In this document: piece after piece, positions 25,601 through 32,536 of the stretch
Layout of the letters: every line of letters begins with the position of its first letter
Numbering within the stretch: the stretch's first letter is position 1
Assembly: GCA_018971195.1 (NCBI GenBank)
Contig: JAGXBK010000018.1
Span: 1 to 32,536 of the forward strand
From: Betaproteobacteria bacterium
GTDB lineage: Bacteria; Pseudomonadota; Gammaproteobacteria; Burkholderiales; Casimicrobiaceae
Length of the DNA: 32,536 nt
Reading direction: 5' to 3'
The notes under the pieces: model-generated
What the model was told of the DNA's origin: nothing
Databases searched by the model: none
Seen by the model: only the letters and a program-made list of their open reading frames with translations
Program-made: the position numbers and the translations under genes

Positions 25601-26418
25601 TCGCCGATGGCGCAAAGCGGATCGGCCTGCCGCCCCCCAGCCTCGCACCCGACGACATCCTGCGCTTTCCGCGCGGCACCGGCGCCGGCGACTGCCTGCA
25701 CGCGATCTTCGAGCGCATCGACTTCACCGCCCCGGCGGACTGGGACGGCGCCATCACCGACGCCTTGTCCGCGCATCCGCAATTCGGTTCCGGGGTGGGG
25801 GTGGGCATGGCCGGGCAGTCGGCCGGATTCGCGAGCATGGCGAAGCGGATGCTGTCCGACGTGATGCGCACGACGCTGCCGGATGGCATCGTGCTGGGGT
25901 CGATCCCAGCGACGCGGCGTCTTACCGAGCTCGAGTTCAGCCTGCCCTCGCAGAGCCTGTCGGCGAATGCGCTGAACGCCGCGCTGAAGAGCCTCGGCTA
26001 CGAGGTGCCGCGCCTCGCGTTCCGCGACCTGGAAGGCTACCTGCGGGGATTCATCGATCTCGTCTTCGAGCACGGCGGCCGCTACTACGTGCTCGACTGG
26101 AAATCGAATCACCTGGGCTACGCACCCGCCGATTACGGTCCGGCCGCGCTGCTGGCGACGATGTCCGAGCACGGCTACCACCTGCAATACCTGCTCTATT
26201 CGCTGGCCGTCGGGCGCTACCTCGCGCACCGCGTGCCCGGCTACCGGCACGACACGCATTTCGGCGGTGTCCTCTACCTCTTCGTGCGCGGTGTGCGGCC
26301 CGGCTGGGTCAATGCCGACGGCAGCCCGGCGGGCGTGTTCAGCCAGCGGCCCACGGCCGCCGCTCTCGCGCGCCTCGACGCGCTGTTCGCCACGGCGTCC
26401 ACGAAGGTGTCGCGATGA
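22648..26418 (+). CDS. recB: RecB helicase-nuclease subunit of exodeoxyribonuclease V
   Basis: UvrD-like 3'-5' helicase with a C-terminal nuclease. 1256 aa from the ATG at 22648, which overlaps the recC stop by ATGA. Walker A is EASAGTGKTWTI (K28), followed by VVTFTNAATAELRERIRSR, the DEXQ-type box ALIDEFQDTDPLQFAIFER, the GDPKQAIYSFRHADLHTYL motif and VTIYKAKGLEFPIVFCPF. The nuclease domain near the C-terminus contains DCLHAIFERIDF and the metal-binding YVLDWKSNHLG (D1150, K1152), equivalent to E. coli D1080/K1082. A Thr/His/Ala-rich insert (TDTSAHTTTDASAHPA) sits before the second helicase lobe. All catalytic motifs are intact. Confidence 0.96.
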   Translation: MSVPEEFKVFDCDLDGINLIEASAGTGKTWTICGLYLRLLLERRLEVQQILVVTFTNAATAELRERIRSRIAETLAYLRDGAATGEAASTGEARSTRDPFVPELVSAVERNTGLERRALEAALDRALQFFDEAAIFTIHGYCQRALADASFSAGLPFSLELVTDDREMAVEAVQDFWRRRVADAGCPPELAAWLIQKKDSPDKYAKLLLRSVAKPMARALWPTALDAAPTPIDATAPTAAWDTARGLWVAQRDAIIASVTGALSALNANTYRPDSIGRAVGEWDAWFREGLPFTQVPENDKLDLLSRRTLTARTKKNQVTPTHPFFDAADALLAERQAITQALDLARLRLIRDLIDTVVPDLRRRKRERRVISFDDMLCNLHDALEDGDHPELAASLRQKFPVALIDEFQDTDPLQFAIFERIYGNGHLPAFLVGDPKQAIYSFRHADLHTYLRARQSASTVRTLAANQRSTQGLIEALNGLFSTKPDAFMLPGLDYHRVTMGDRRRLPFTDTSAHTTTDASAHPAPDRAARRADLQVWTLPQAHDGEPMPKAEARTRAARATAAEIARLVTEGAQGRIRIGERPLRPVDIAVLVRTHAQGSELKRELAALCIGSVELSQASVFQTPDAEEVERVLIAINQPSRDTLLRGALATEMLGCDAAEIEAISRSEDEITKRLARFADYRDLWLRRGVGVMYRRLLSAEGVSARMLRRDDGERRLTNLLHLGEQIHQAAVTHESPDALLRWLAAQRRDGAADEVAQLRLESDRNLVQIVTIYKAKGLEFPIVFCPFLWDGSTRFGGPKPEGREYHADDGTALIDFRSDDELGPQKALIGDRIKLEASAESLRLIYVALTRAVYRCYLIAGTYGTNRSGKVSTSQSTRSLLNWLVAGGNESPKAWLDGKRPPADIAAAWEALAGRLAPHLALAPLPGEIGTPVALPGPAPESLTVLPPPKAIATAWRLGSFSGLASDAKSEGAANDHDARIADGAKRIGLPPPSLAPDDILRFPRGTGAGDCLHAIFERIDFTAPADWDGAITDALSAHPQFGSGVGVGMAGQSAGFASMAKRMLSDVMRTTLPDGIVLGSIPATRRLTELEFSLPSQSLSANALNAALKSLGYEVPRLAFRDLEGYLRGFIDLVFEHGGRYYVLDWKSNHLGYAPADYGPAALLATMSEHGYHLQYLLYSLAVGRYLAHRVPGYRHDTHFGGVLYLFVRGVRPGWVNADGSPAGVFSQRPTAAALARLDALFATASTKVSR

Positions 26419-28289
26419 GCACGGCAGTCTCATCCCGGGGCGCCGATCTCGCGGCGTCGCCCGAGCAGGCGCTTGCCGAGGGCTTTGCCCACCACGTCCT
26501 GCGCTGGGCCCGCGAGCGCAACGCTCCCGACCATACGCTCGACGCGCTGTTCGAGGCCGCACACGCGGCGAGCTTCGCCACCGCATCGGGCCACGTCTGC
26601 GCGCATCTCGCCGACATCGCAGCCGACACGAGGCTCGACGAGCACGAACTGCGCACGACGCTGCTCGCCTCAGGCATGGTCGGGACGCCGCAGGCGCCCG
26701 ATGCGCAGCCGCTGATCCTCGACGACGACGGCCGTGTCTACCTGCACCGCTACTTCGATTACGAACGCCGGCTTGCGCGTCGGCTGACGGCCGCCTCGCC
26801 GATCCCATCGCGCGTCACCGGCGATAACGTGAAGTCGCTGCTCGACCAGCTGTTCGCCGCCAACGCCGACCGTCTCGGCAAGACACCCGACTGGCAGAAG
26901 ATCGCGACCGCGCTGGCGCTCGAACGCCGGCTCACGATCATCAGCGGCGGTCCCGGCACCGGCAAGACGACCACCGTCGTCAACGTGCTTGCCGGCGCCA
27001 TCGCCGAGAATCCGGATTGCAGGATCCGCCTGGCGGCCCCGACCGGCAAGGCCGCCGCGCGAATGCGGGACGCGATCCGCAATGCCGCCGCGCACCTGCC
27101 CGCCGAACTGCGCGAGCGCTTGCCTTCGGAGTCGTTCACCGTCCACCGCTTGCTGGGGCTGCTGCCCGCCGGCGATTTTCGCCACGACATCGACCACCCG
27201 CTGCCGATCGATCTCCTCGTCGTCGACGAGGCGTCGATGCTCGATCTCTCGCTCGCGACCCGGCTGGTCGAGGCCGTGCCGACGAATGCGCGCATCATCC
27301 TGCTGGGCGACAAGGACCAGCTCGCCGCCGTCGAGTCCGGCGCCGTGTTCTCGGAGCTCTCGGCCGATCCTACGTTGAGCAGCGCGTGCACCGACCGCCT
27401 GTCCGAAATCACCGGAATCCCCGCCGCGCGCATCGTGTGCGCGGCGCCGATCAAGCCGACGCCGCTGCACGACAGTGTGGTCTGGCTCACCGAGAACTTC
27501 CGCTTCGCGAAGGATTCGGGCATCGGCCGCCTCGCCGCGCTCGTCAATGCCGGCGAAGCCCAGTCTGCGATCGATTTTCTGCGCTCGGACAGCGATCCGG
27601 CGCTCGAGTGGATCGAGGACGCACACCCCGCCCCGCAGGCCGCTACGCTGCAGCGGATCATCGACGAAATGGCGGGCTACATCGGCGCCGCGCGCGCCGA
27701 CCTCGGCAACAAGGCCGCGCTGTTCGACGCGCTGGGACGGTTCCGCGTGCTGTGCGCCGAGCGCGAGGGCTCGCGCGGCGTGGATGCGATCAACCAGTAC
27801 GTCGGGCAGCGATTCCGCAGGCACCTCGACCATCCACTCGATCCCGGCGGTCGCTCGCAGTGGTATCCGGGGCGCCCGGTGATGGTGCTGCGCAATGACT
27901 ACGTGTTGAAGCTCTTCAACGGCGACGTCGGCATCGTGCTGCCCGACGCGGCCAGCACCCCGATGGTGTTCTTCCCCGACAGCGATGGGGATTTTCGCGC
28001 CGTTTCCCCGCTTCGCCTGCCCGAGCACGAAACCGCATTCGCCACGACCGTCCACAAGGCGCAGGGCTCGGAGTTCGACAAGGTGACGCTGATGCTGCCT
28101 GCGAAGCCGAGCCGCGTCGCCACACGCGAGCTGGTCTACACGGCGATCACGCGGTCGCGGTCGGGCGTGACGATCGTCGGTGGGGCCGAGGTCGTCGAGA
28201 AGGCGATCGTCTCGCCGACGCGGCGGTATTCGGGGCTGGTGGCGAGGTTGGGAGAGGAGGCGCCTGTCTCCAGGCGCGAGAACAGGTAG
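26415..28289 (+). CDS. recD: RecD 5'-3' helicase subunit of exodeoxyribonuclease V
   Basis: SF1B helicase subunit that drives the 5'-ended strand and controls RecA loading. 624 aa from the ATG at 26415, overlapping the recB stop (ATGA). N-terminal RecD region, then Walker A ISGGPGTGKTTTVVN (K184), LAAPTGKAAARMRDAIR, the DEAS box LLVVDEASMLDLSLATRL, RIILLGDKDQLAAVESGAV, and C-terminal VHKAQGSEFDKVTLMLP and LVYTAITRSRSGVTIVGG. Length and motifs match E. coli RecD (608 aa). It is the last gene of the operon; a GCGCCTG/CAGGCGC inverted repeat near its end lacks a T tract. Confidence 0.96.
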   Translation: MSTAVSSRGADLAASPEQALAEGFAHHVLRWARERNAPDHTLDALFEAAHAASFATASGHVCAHLADIAADTRLDEHELRTTLLASGMVGTPQAPDAQPLILDDDGRVYLHRYFDYERRLARRLTAASPIPSRVTGDNVKSLLDQLFAANADRLGKTPDWQKIATALALERRLTIISGGPGTGKTTTVVNVLAGAIAENPDCRIRLAAPTGKAAARMRDAIRNAAAHLPAELRERLPSESFTVHRLLGLLPAGDFRHDIDHPLPIDLLVVDEASMLDLSLATRLVEAVPTNARIILLGDKDQLAAVESGAVFSELSADPTLSSACTDRLSEITGIPAARIVCAAPIKPTPLHDSVVWLTENFRFAKDSGIGRLAALVNAGEAQSAIDFLRSDSDPALEWIEDAHPAPQAATLQRIIDEMAGYIGAARADLGNKAALFDALGRFRVLCAEREGSRGVDAINQYVGQRFRRHLDHPLDPGGRSQWYPGRPVMVLRNDYVLKLFNGDVGIVLPDAASTPMVFFPDSDGDFRAVSPLRLPEHETAFATTVHKAQGSEFDKVTLMLPAKPSRVATRELVYTAITRSRSGVTIVGGAEVVEKAIVSPTRRYSGLVARLGEEAPVSRRENR

Positions 28290-28355
28290 CGCGATGCGCA
28301 GTCGATCGGGCGCGACGATTCCGTTTCTGGTAATTTGGCGCTGCACCACGCTGTC

Positions 28356-28499
28356 ATGCTGATCCACGGCGAGATCGCGCCCGATGCGATGCGGAACACG
28401 GTATGCGCCCTGAAGGACGGATGGGTCGTCCCGATCGAGGTGCTCGCGCGGGTGCGGGCGTTGCCATCACGCGAACCGTCCACAAAAACCCTAGGTTGA
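28356..28499 (+). CDS. Possible small ORF between recD and the isochorismatase-fold gene
   Basis: 47 codons (MLIHGEIAPDAMRNTVCALK, ending STKTLG), in the same frame as recD after its stop. No Shine-Dalgarno precedes the ATG. The composition looks protein-like, but I recognise no family; it may be a relic. The rest of 28290-28528 holds only the strong ribosome-binding site of the next gene. Confidence 0.22.
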   Translation: MLIHGEIAPDAMRNTVCALKDGWVVPIEVLARVRALPSREPSTKTLG

Positions 28500-28528
28500 A
28501 AGACGATGCTGAACAACGGAGGAGAACC

Positions 28529-29176
28529 ATGCTGACGCAAGTCCGATCTGTGCTGGGAGCCGTGGCGGCCGCCGCGGCGATTGCGATCTGCTTCGCCGCC
28601 CAGCCCGCGCAAGCCGCCAACATCATCGACGAATGGGCTTCGGTCAAGGCCCCGCCGCCGCCGGCATTGCATGCTGTGACGGTCGATCCGAAAACGACCG
28701 CGCTGCTGATGCTCGACTTCAACAAGCAGACCTGCAACATGCAGCGCCGGCCGCGCTGCGTCGCGTCAATCCCGCAGGTCGAGAAGCTGCTGAAGGAAGC
28801 GCGCGCTGCCGGCGCCATGGTCGCCTACAGCCTCGGCGGAGGCGGCCACGAGTCCGACATCGCCAAGGAAGTCGCGCCGACCAAGGACGAGCACATCGTG
28901 TCGTCCGGCGTCGACAAGTTCCGGGACACCGATCTCGACACGGTCCTGAAGGACAAGGGCATCAAGACGGTCATCATCGCCGGCACCGCCTCGCACGGCG
29001 CGGTGATCTACACCGCGAGCACCGCGGCGATGCTGGGGTTCAAGGTGATCGTTCCGGTCGACGCCGTGTCCGGGGACACGCCCTACGTCGAGCAGTACGT
29101 CGTGTGGCACCTGGTCAATGCACCGATCATTTCCAACTCGGTGACGCTGACCCGTATCGACGAGTTAAAGTTCTGA
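28529..29176 (+). CDS. Secreted isochorismatase-fold (cysteine-hydrolase-like) protein with altered active site
   Basis: 215 aa from the ATG at 28529, preceded by a strong GGAGGAG. The N-terminus is a Sec signal peptide (VRSVLGAVAAAAAIAICFAA, cleavage near AQA). The isochorismatase-like fold shows the Asp motif TALLMLDFNKQTC, then IVSSGVDKFRDTDLDTVLKD and IKTVIIAGTASHGAVIYTAS. In active cysteine hydrolases the second segment has a Lys six residues before the Phe and the third has a Cys (..TNVC..); here these positions are Ser and Ala. True isochorismatases also lack the Cys, so it may be a hydrolase of another type or a non-catalytic binding protein. The periplasmic location is unusual for the family. 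Confidence 0.85.
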   Translation: MLTQVRSVLGAVAAAAAIAICFAAQPAQAANIIDEWASVKAPPPPALHAVTVDPKTTALLMLDFNKQTCNMQRRPRCVASIPQVEKLLKEARAAGAMVAYSLGGGGHESDIAKEVAPTKDEHIVSSGVDKFRDTDLDTVLKDKGIKTVIIAGTASHGAVIYTASTAAMLGFKVIVPVDAVSGDTPYVEQYVVWHLVNAPIISNSVTLTRIDELKF

Positions 29177-29201
29177 GCTGGCGCCCCCGGCGCCGGGACC
29201 A

Positions 29202-29624
29202 CTACGCGCGCGATGCCCCGCGCGGACGTCGCCGCAGCGCGTCGACGCTCCACGGCCCCGGCCCGGCGAATGCAAGGTAGAGGAACAGGAAGCAGTAGAG
29301 CACCGCGGACTCGCCGTGGTTGAGCAGAGGAAGGAAGGCGTGCGGCGCGTGCGCCATGAAGTAGGCGAATGCCATCTCCCCGGACAGGACGAACGCCGCG
29401 GGCCCCGTGAACAGTCCGATCATCACCAGCGTGCCGCCGATCAGCTCCAGCAGGCCCGCCACGCCGATCAGCGAGAACAGCTGAAGATGGTCGAGGTTCT
29501 GGACGTCCGGAACGTGGAGGATCTTGGCGGACCCATGCGTCATGAACAGGAAACCGGCGACGATCCGCAGCACGCTCAGGATGCGGGGCGTCCAGACGTC
29601 GGGGATTGCTGAACTTGCGTACAC
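29202..29624 (-). CDS. DoxX family membrane protein
   Basis: 140 aa from a GTG at 29624 with GGGAG upstream. Four hydrophobic helices are visible: ILSVLRIVAGFLFMTHGSAK, FSLIGVAGLLELIGGTLVMI, GLFTGPAAFVLSGEMAFAYF and AVLYCFLFLYLAFAG. The FLFMTHGSAK and GLLELIGGTLVMIGLF segments are typical of DoxX. The family is inner-membrane and its members have roles in redox or thiosulfate-linked processes in some species; here the function is unassigned. It is convergent with the isochorismatase-fold gene (25-bp gap) and downstream of the Gfo/Idh gene by 157 bp. Confidence 0.88.
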   Translation of the reverse strand: MYASSAIPDVWTPRILSVLRIVAGFLFMTHGSAKILHVPDVQNLDHLQLFSLIGVAGLLELIGGTLVMIGLFTGPAAFVLSGEMAFAYFMAHAPHAFLPLLNHGESAVLYCFLFLYLAFAGPGPWSVDALRRRPRGASRA

Positions 29625-29653
29625 GGGATTCTCCCTGGGGGTGGGCCCGAGGC

Positions 29654-29668
29654 CGTACGCTTCGTATG
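29654..29668. promoter_or_regulatory. Imperfect palindrome upstream of doxX-like gene
   Basis: CGTACG-CTT-CGTATG, 30 bp upstream of the DoxX GTG, in the gap after the Gfo/Idh gene. Arms match at 5 of 6 positions. It could be an operator for the doxX-like gene; nothing else supports this. Confidence 0.2.
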
Positions 29669-29781
29669 GTCACCGGGGGCCGAGGATAGGCAACGGCTTC
29701 GGAGGGAAAGTTCGCACCGGCGCGCACGATCGCCGCCGAGCGCGACGACGCGCGACCCGCCGCGTGCCCCGCGCCCGCCGG

Positions 29782-30834
29782 TCAGTCGGTGGGAATCTCG
29801 ATCACCAGGCCCGATTCGGCAGCCGCCGCGATGGCTTCGGTGACTCGCAGGTTGGCGAGACCGTCACGGGGTGAGACCAGCGGCTGCGCCTCGCCGCGGA
29901 CGACGGCGCCGAAATGCTCGAGCTGGCGGACCAGCGGATCGTCGCGGACCAGGTCCGCGACGCTGGTGTGAAACGGCTTCCACCACGAGCGGTCCTCGGC
30001 CCTGTCGTAGGTCTTGAGCCGCATCGTCGGGATCGACAGCGATCCGTACGTGCCCATCACGACGTAGCAGTCCTCGTCCGGATAGGTGGAATACGCCTCG
30101 TTCTCCTGCGAGGTCTGCTCCCAGCTCCTTGCACAGGCGGCGGTGTCGGAGAGCAGGAACGAGCCCAGCGCGCCGTTGGCGAAGCGCAGGTTGATCGATA
30201 CCGTGTCCTCGACCGGGAAGTGGCGCGCTGCATGGGAGGAGAATGCCTGCACTGCGACGATATCGCCGCAGAGCATGCGAAGGTTGTGGACTTCGTGGAT
30301 CATGTTGAGCAGGATCGGGCCACCGCCGATCTCGCGACGCCAGGGACCGTCGGCAAAGTACCCATCGGGCTTGAAGAACACCGCGCTGCCCATGACCCCG
30401 ACCAGCGATCCCAGCGTGCCGCGGGCGACGATCTCGCAGGCCCTGGCCATGATCGGGCTGTGCGCACGATGATGGCCGATCAGGATCGTCGTGCCGGCGA
30501 CTTCGGCGATCTTCACCAGCCGCTCGCCTTCCGCGACCGTGGGTGCGATCGGCTTCTCGAGGAGCATCGGCAATCCGGCCTCGATGCACGCCAATGCATG
30601 CTCGACGTGCAACGGGTTGGGGGTGGCGAGGATCACGCCGTCGGGCCGATCCTTCGCGATCAATTCACCCAGCGATCCGAATAGCGGCACGCCGGCTCGC
30701 GCGGCGACCGCGACCGCGGCGGGCGCCGGGTCGACGATCGCGGACAGGGTGCAGCTGGAACTTTTCTGCGCAACCGCCATGTGCGCGAGGCCGATGTAGC
30801 CGGCGCCGGCCACCGCGATGCGGGTCTTGGGCAC
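29782..30834 (-). CDS. Gfo/Idh/MocA family NAD(P)-dependent oxidoreductase
   Basis: 350 aa from a GTG at 30834 with AGGAG upstream. N-terminal Rossmann fold with GAGYIGLAHM, ILATPNPLHVEHALACIEAG and the family's LLEKPIAPT motif (catalytic Lys). The C-terminal substrate domain includes GHHRAHSPIMARA, GGGPILLNMIHEVHNLRMLC and GTYGSLSIPTMRLKTY. It probably oxidises a hydroxyl of a sugar, inositol or related acid; the substrate is unknown. The gap to the upstream kinase gene is 3 bp, so they share an operon. Confidence 0.9.
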   Translation of the reverse strand: MPKTRIAVAGAGYIGLAHMAVAQKSSSCTLSAIVDPAPAAVAVAARAGVPLFGSLGELIAKDRPDGVILATPNPLHVEHALACIEAGLPMLLEKPIAPTVAEGERLVKIAEVAGTTILIGHHRAHSPIMARACEIVARGTLGSLVGVMGSAVFFKPDGYFADGPWRREIGGGPILLNMIHEVHNLRMLCGDIVAVQAFSSHAARHFPVEDTVSINLRFANGALGSFLLSDTAACARSWEQTSQENEAYSTYPDEDCYVVMGTYGSLSIPTMRLKTYDRAEDRSWWKPFHTSVADLVRDDPLVRQLEHFGAVVRGEAQPLVSPRDGLANLRVTEAIAAAAESGLVIEIPTD

Positions 30835-30837
30835 GGT

Positions 30838-31866
30838 TCAGGCTCTCCTGGAAGCTGTGCCGAAAGTGTAGCGCCAGCGCGCGAGGATCTCGTCGAGCCG
30901 CGTCGGAGGATCGGCGACCAGCGGTCGCGCGAAATCCCGCACCTGCTGCCGGTCGCGTTCGTCGTCGATGTATTCGACGGGAGATCGTCCGTCGATCCGC
31001 GCGAGCGTCAGCGCGGGCAGCAGGCTGGCAATCCGCGCTTCGAGTCCGGCGTTCGGCTCCCAGGTCGCGCCACTCAAGTAGGCTTCAGCGAACGCGCCGT
31101 AGCAGCCGAGATAGGCCCGCGACCACTGCGGCCGGGCAATGCATTTCAGCAGGAAGTGATTGAGACAGAACGCCGCGTCGAACGCGGGATCGCCATACCA
31201 CGCACACTCGGCGTCCAGGAACACCGGACCGCGCGGCCCGACCAGGATGTTCTTCGGGCTGACGTCGCCGTGCACCAGCGCGACCCGGGTCTGCGCAGTA
31301 CGCTGCGCAAGCACCTGCAGCCGGGCAGCGAGATCGGAATGGCGCGCCGCAGTCGCGAGCAGGTAGGGCTCGAGCCGGATCGCATGGAAGATCGCATCGG
31401 TTGCGAATCGTCGCGCGATGTCGGGGTCGCCCGCGCCCGCCGCATGCAGTCGGGCGAGGATCGCCCCGACCTGCGCCGCGGTCTGCCGCGATACAGTGCC
31501 GTCGAGCAGCAGGCGCTTCCACACCGGATAGTGCCCGGGGTCGAGGAACTCCATCGCGAAAATGCCCTGACGGGGATCGCTCGCGACCGGGGCGGGCACG
31601 GCCTGCGGGCAATGCGTCGACGCGAAGCCGATCCACGCCCATTCGTAGGCATTGCGCTCGATGGGCGCGAACCAGGGCTGTGCCACCTTGAGTTGCGGCA
31701 GCGCACGCTTGATGCACAGCGTCCGATCGGGAAGGTCGACGCGCCAGATGTCGGACGACACGCCACCGGCCAGCGGCGTCCATCGCGCATCGGCGTCGGA
31801 TTGCACGAGGCCGCGCCGGCGCAGGAACTCGCGCAGGCCGGCCGCCGGTTGCGCAACCGAAGTCAT
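30838..31866 (-). CDS. APH-family phosphotransferase (small-molecule kinase)
   Basis: 342 aa from the ATG at 31866 (MTSVAQPAAGLREFLRRRGL); the track's longer ORF runs antisense into the enolase-like gene and is rejected. Kinase signs are the glycine-rich loop region LAGGVSSDIWRVDLPDR, the lysine in TLCIKRALPQ, the catalytic loop LVHGDVSPKNILVGPRG (Brenner motif HGDxxxxN) and the metal-binding FLDAECAWYGDPAFD. Relatives phosphorylate sugars, amino sugars, choline or antibiotics. Given its tight linkage with a sugar-type dehydrogenase and an enolase-like gene, a catabolic or biosynthetic kinase is more likely than a resistance enzyme. Confidence 0.88.
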   Translation of the reverse strand: MTSVAQPAAGLREFLRRRGLVQSDADARWTPLAGGVSSDIWRVDLPDRTLCIKRALPQLKVAQPWFAPIERNAYEWAWIGFASTHCPQAVPAPVASDPRQGIFAMEFLDPGHYPVWKRLLLDGTVSRQTAAQVGAILARLHAAGAGDPDIARRFATDAIFHAIRLEPYLLATAARHSDLAARLQVLAQRTAQTRVALVHGDVSPKNILVGPRGPVFLDAECAWYGDPAFDAAFCLNHFLLKCIARPQWSRAYLGCYGAFAEAYLSGATWEPNAGLEARIASLLPALTLARIDGRSPVEYIDDERDRQQVRDFARPLVADPPTRLDEILARWRYTFGTASRRA

Positions 31867-31930
31867 CGGATCATCGGGGCGCCGCGGCGAGCTTTTGCGT
31901 GACGGCGACACGAACGCACTGCGCGCAGCA

Positions 31931-32536
31931 TCAGGCGCGACAGGGCGCGAGCGCCGCGCTGCCTGCGTAGGGCGCAGCGGAGCGCTCCTCGATCCGCAGC
32001 AGCTGGTTGTACTTGGCGACGGTGCTCGACGTCCGCAGCGATCCGATCTTGATCTGCCCGGCCCCGGTGCCCACCGCGAGGTCCGACATGAAGGCATCCT
32101 CGGTCTCCCCCGAGCGCGCGGACACGATCGTCGCGTAACCCGCGGCTTTTGCCTGCGCGATGACGTCGAGCGTGCCGGTCAGCGTCCCGTTCTGGTTCGG
32201 CTTGACCAGTACGGCGTTGGCCACCCCCTCGCGCACTCCGCGCGCGACACGTTCCGGACTGGTCGTGAAGAGGTCGTCGCCGACGAGCTGCAACCTGCGA
32301 CCCAGCCGCTCGGTCAGGAGCTTCCACCCGGCCCAGTCCTCCTCGTCGAGGCCGTCTTCGACCGACACGATCGGGAAGTGCCGCGCCCAGGAATCGACCA
32401 TGCCGATCATCGCGTTGGTGTCGAGGTCGCGTCCCTCGCGTGCGAGGCGGTAGCGTCCGCCGCCAGCCTTCAGCGTCGTCGCTGCGACATCGATCGCGAT
32501 CGCGATGTCCTCGCCGGGGCGCAACCCGGCGCGCTC
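31931..32536 (-). CDS. Enolase-like protein (5' end outside window), altered catalytic motif
   Basis: C-terminal 201 residues of an enolase-superfamily protein that continues past the right edge; translation in frame starts [20 protein letters not shown]. Metal-ligand positions are kept: the Asp in AIDVAAT, Glu in [12 protein letters not shown] and Asp in LVGDDLF. Catalytic Lys in [10 protein letters not shown] and the second Lys in GQIKIGS are present, as are Arg-Ser of the phosphate site. But the normal SHRSGETED motif reads [20 protein letters not shown], so the conserved histidine (H373 in yeast enolase) is Ala; the neighbouring LVK.NQIG segment also differs. This points to a paralogue with another substrate and not the housekeeping eno. 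It is upstream of the kinase gene by 64 bp, same strand. Confidence 0.85.
   Translation of the reverse strand, partial: ERAGLRPGEDIAIAIDVAATTLKAGGGRYRLAREGRDLDTNAMIGMVDSWARHFPIVSVEDGLDEEDWAGWKLLTERLGRRLQLVGDDLFTTSPERVARGVREGVANAVLVKPNQNGTLTGTLDVIAQAKAAGYATIVSARSGETEDAFMSDLAVGTGAGQIKIGSLRTSSTVAKYNQLLRIEERSAAPYAGSAALAPCRA

Noticed and set aside
28260-28280. GCGCCTG/CAGGCGC inverted repeat at the end of recD
   Set aside because: Lies in coding sequence and has no T tract, so not called as a terminator.
29180-29194. GGCGCC-CCC-GGCGCC hairpin between the isochorismatase-fold gene and doxX
   Set aside because: Could slow polymerase but lacks a T tract; too weak to annotate.
30838-31866. APH-family gene as an antibiotic resistance determinant
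   Set aside because: Only the general kinase motifs are visible, and the metabolic neighbours make a small-molecule metabolic kinase more likely.

Overview
The window looks like a GC-rich betaproteobacterial chromosome segment, probably Burkholderiales-like. This rests on the hemA-prfA pair, SoxC/SoxD, recG near ridA, and a recC-recB-recD operon with ATGA-type overlaps. The order-level assignment is inference only; I ran no database search.

Layout. 1-2284 (minus): 3'-truncated prfA and hemA. 2354-2992 (minus): a degenerate RAYT (REP-associated transposase-like) protein that has lost its HUH motif and has an 18-bp tandem repeat in its tail. 3192-5193 (plus): soxC-soxD, a periplasmic molybdenum/cytochrome c sulfur dehydrogenase pair. 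5254-7428 (minus): recG. 7564-8023 (plus): overlapping DUF4160/DUF2442 genes. 8058-8507 (minus): ridA. 8681-9841 (plus): an FMN-dependent alpha-hydroxy-acid oxidase. 9861-9936: tRNA-Ala(CGC).

9937 to about 15300 is an accessory, damaged stretch: a decayed tyrosine integrase next to the tRNA, an intact cupin/class II aldolase pair with a divergent LysR regulator, four 25-bp-periodic direct repeats, a LuxR gene missing its 5' end that abuts a HAF-repeat gene missing its 5' end, a clear rho-independent terminator, and the C-terminal half of a ParE-like toxin. Intact UPF0149/SEC-C and M16 peptidase genes follow, then the 3' end of an aldo/keto reductase gene overlapping a lactonase-type amidohydrolase gene (a pattern suggesting a broken fucose-type sugar oxidation operon).

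18753-28289 (plus): a small coiled-coil/HTH protein directly upstream of recC-recB-recD, which encodes the double-strand-break repair helicase-nuclease. 28529-29176: a secreted isochorismatase-fold protein lacking the usual Lys and Cys of its catalytic triad. 29202-29624 (minus): DoxX. 29782-32536 (minus): a tight cluster of an enolase-like protein (partial; catalytic-motif His replaced by Ala), an APH-type small-molecule kinase and a Gfo/Idh/MocA dehydrogenase. This last cluster is my best candidate for an undescribed metabolic pathway.
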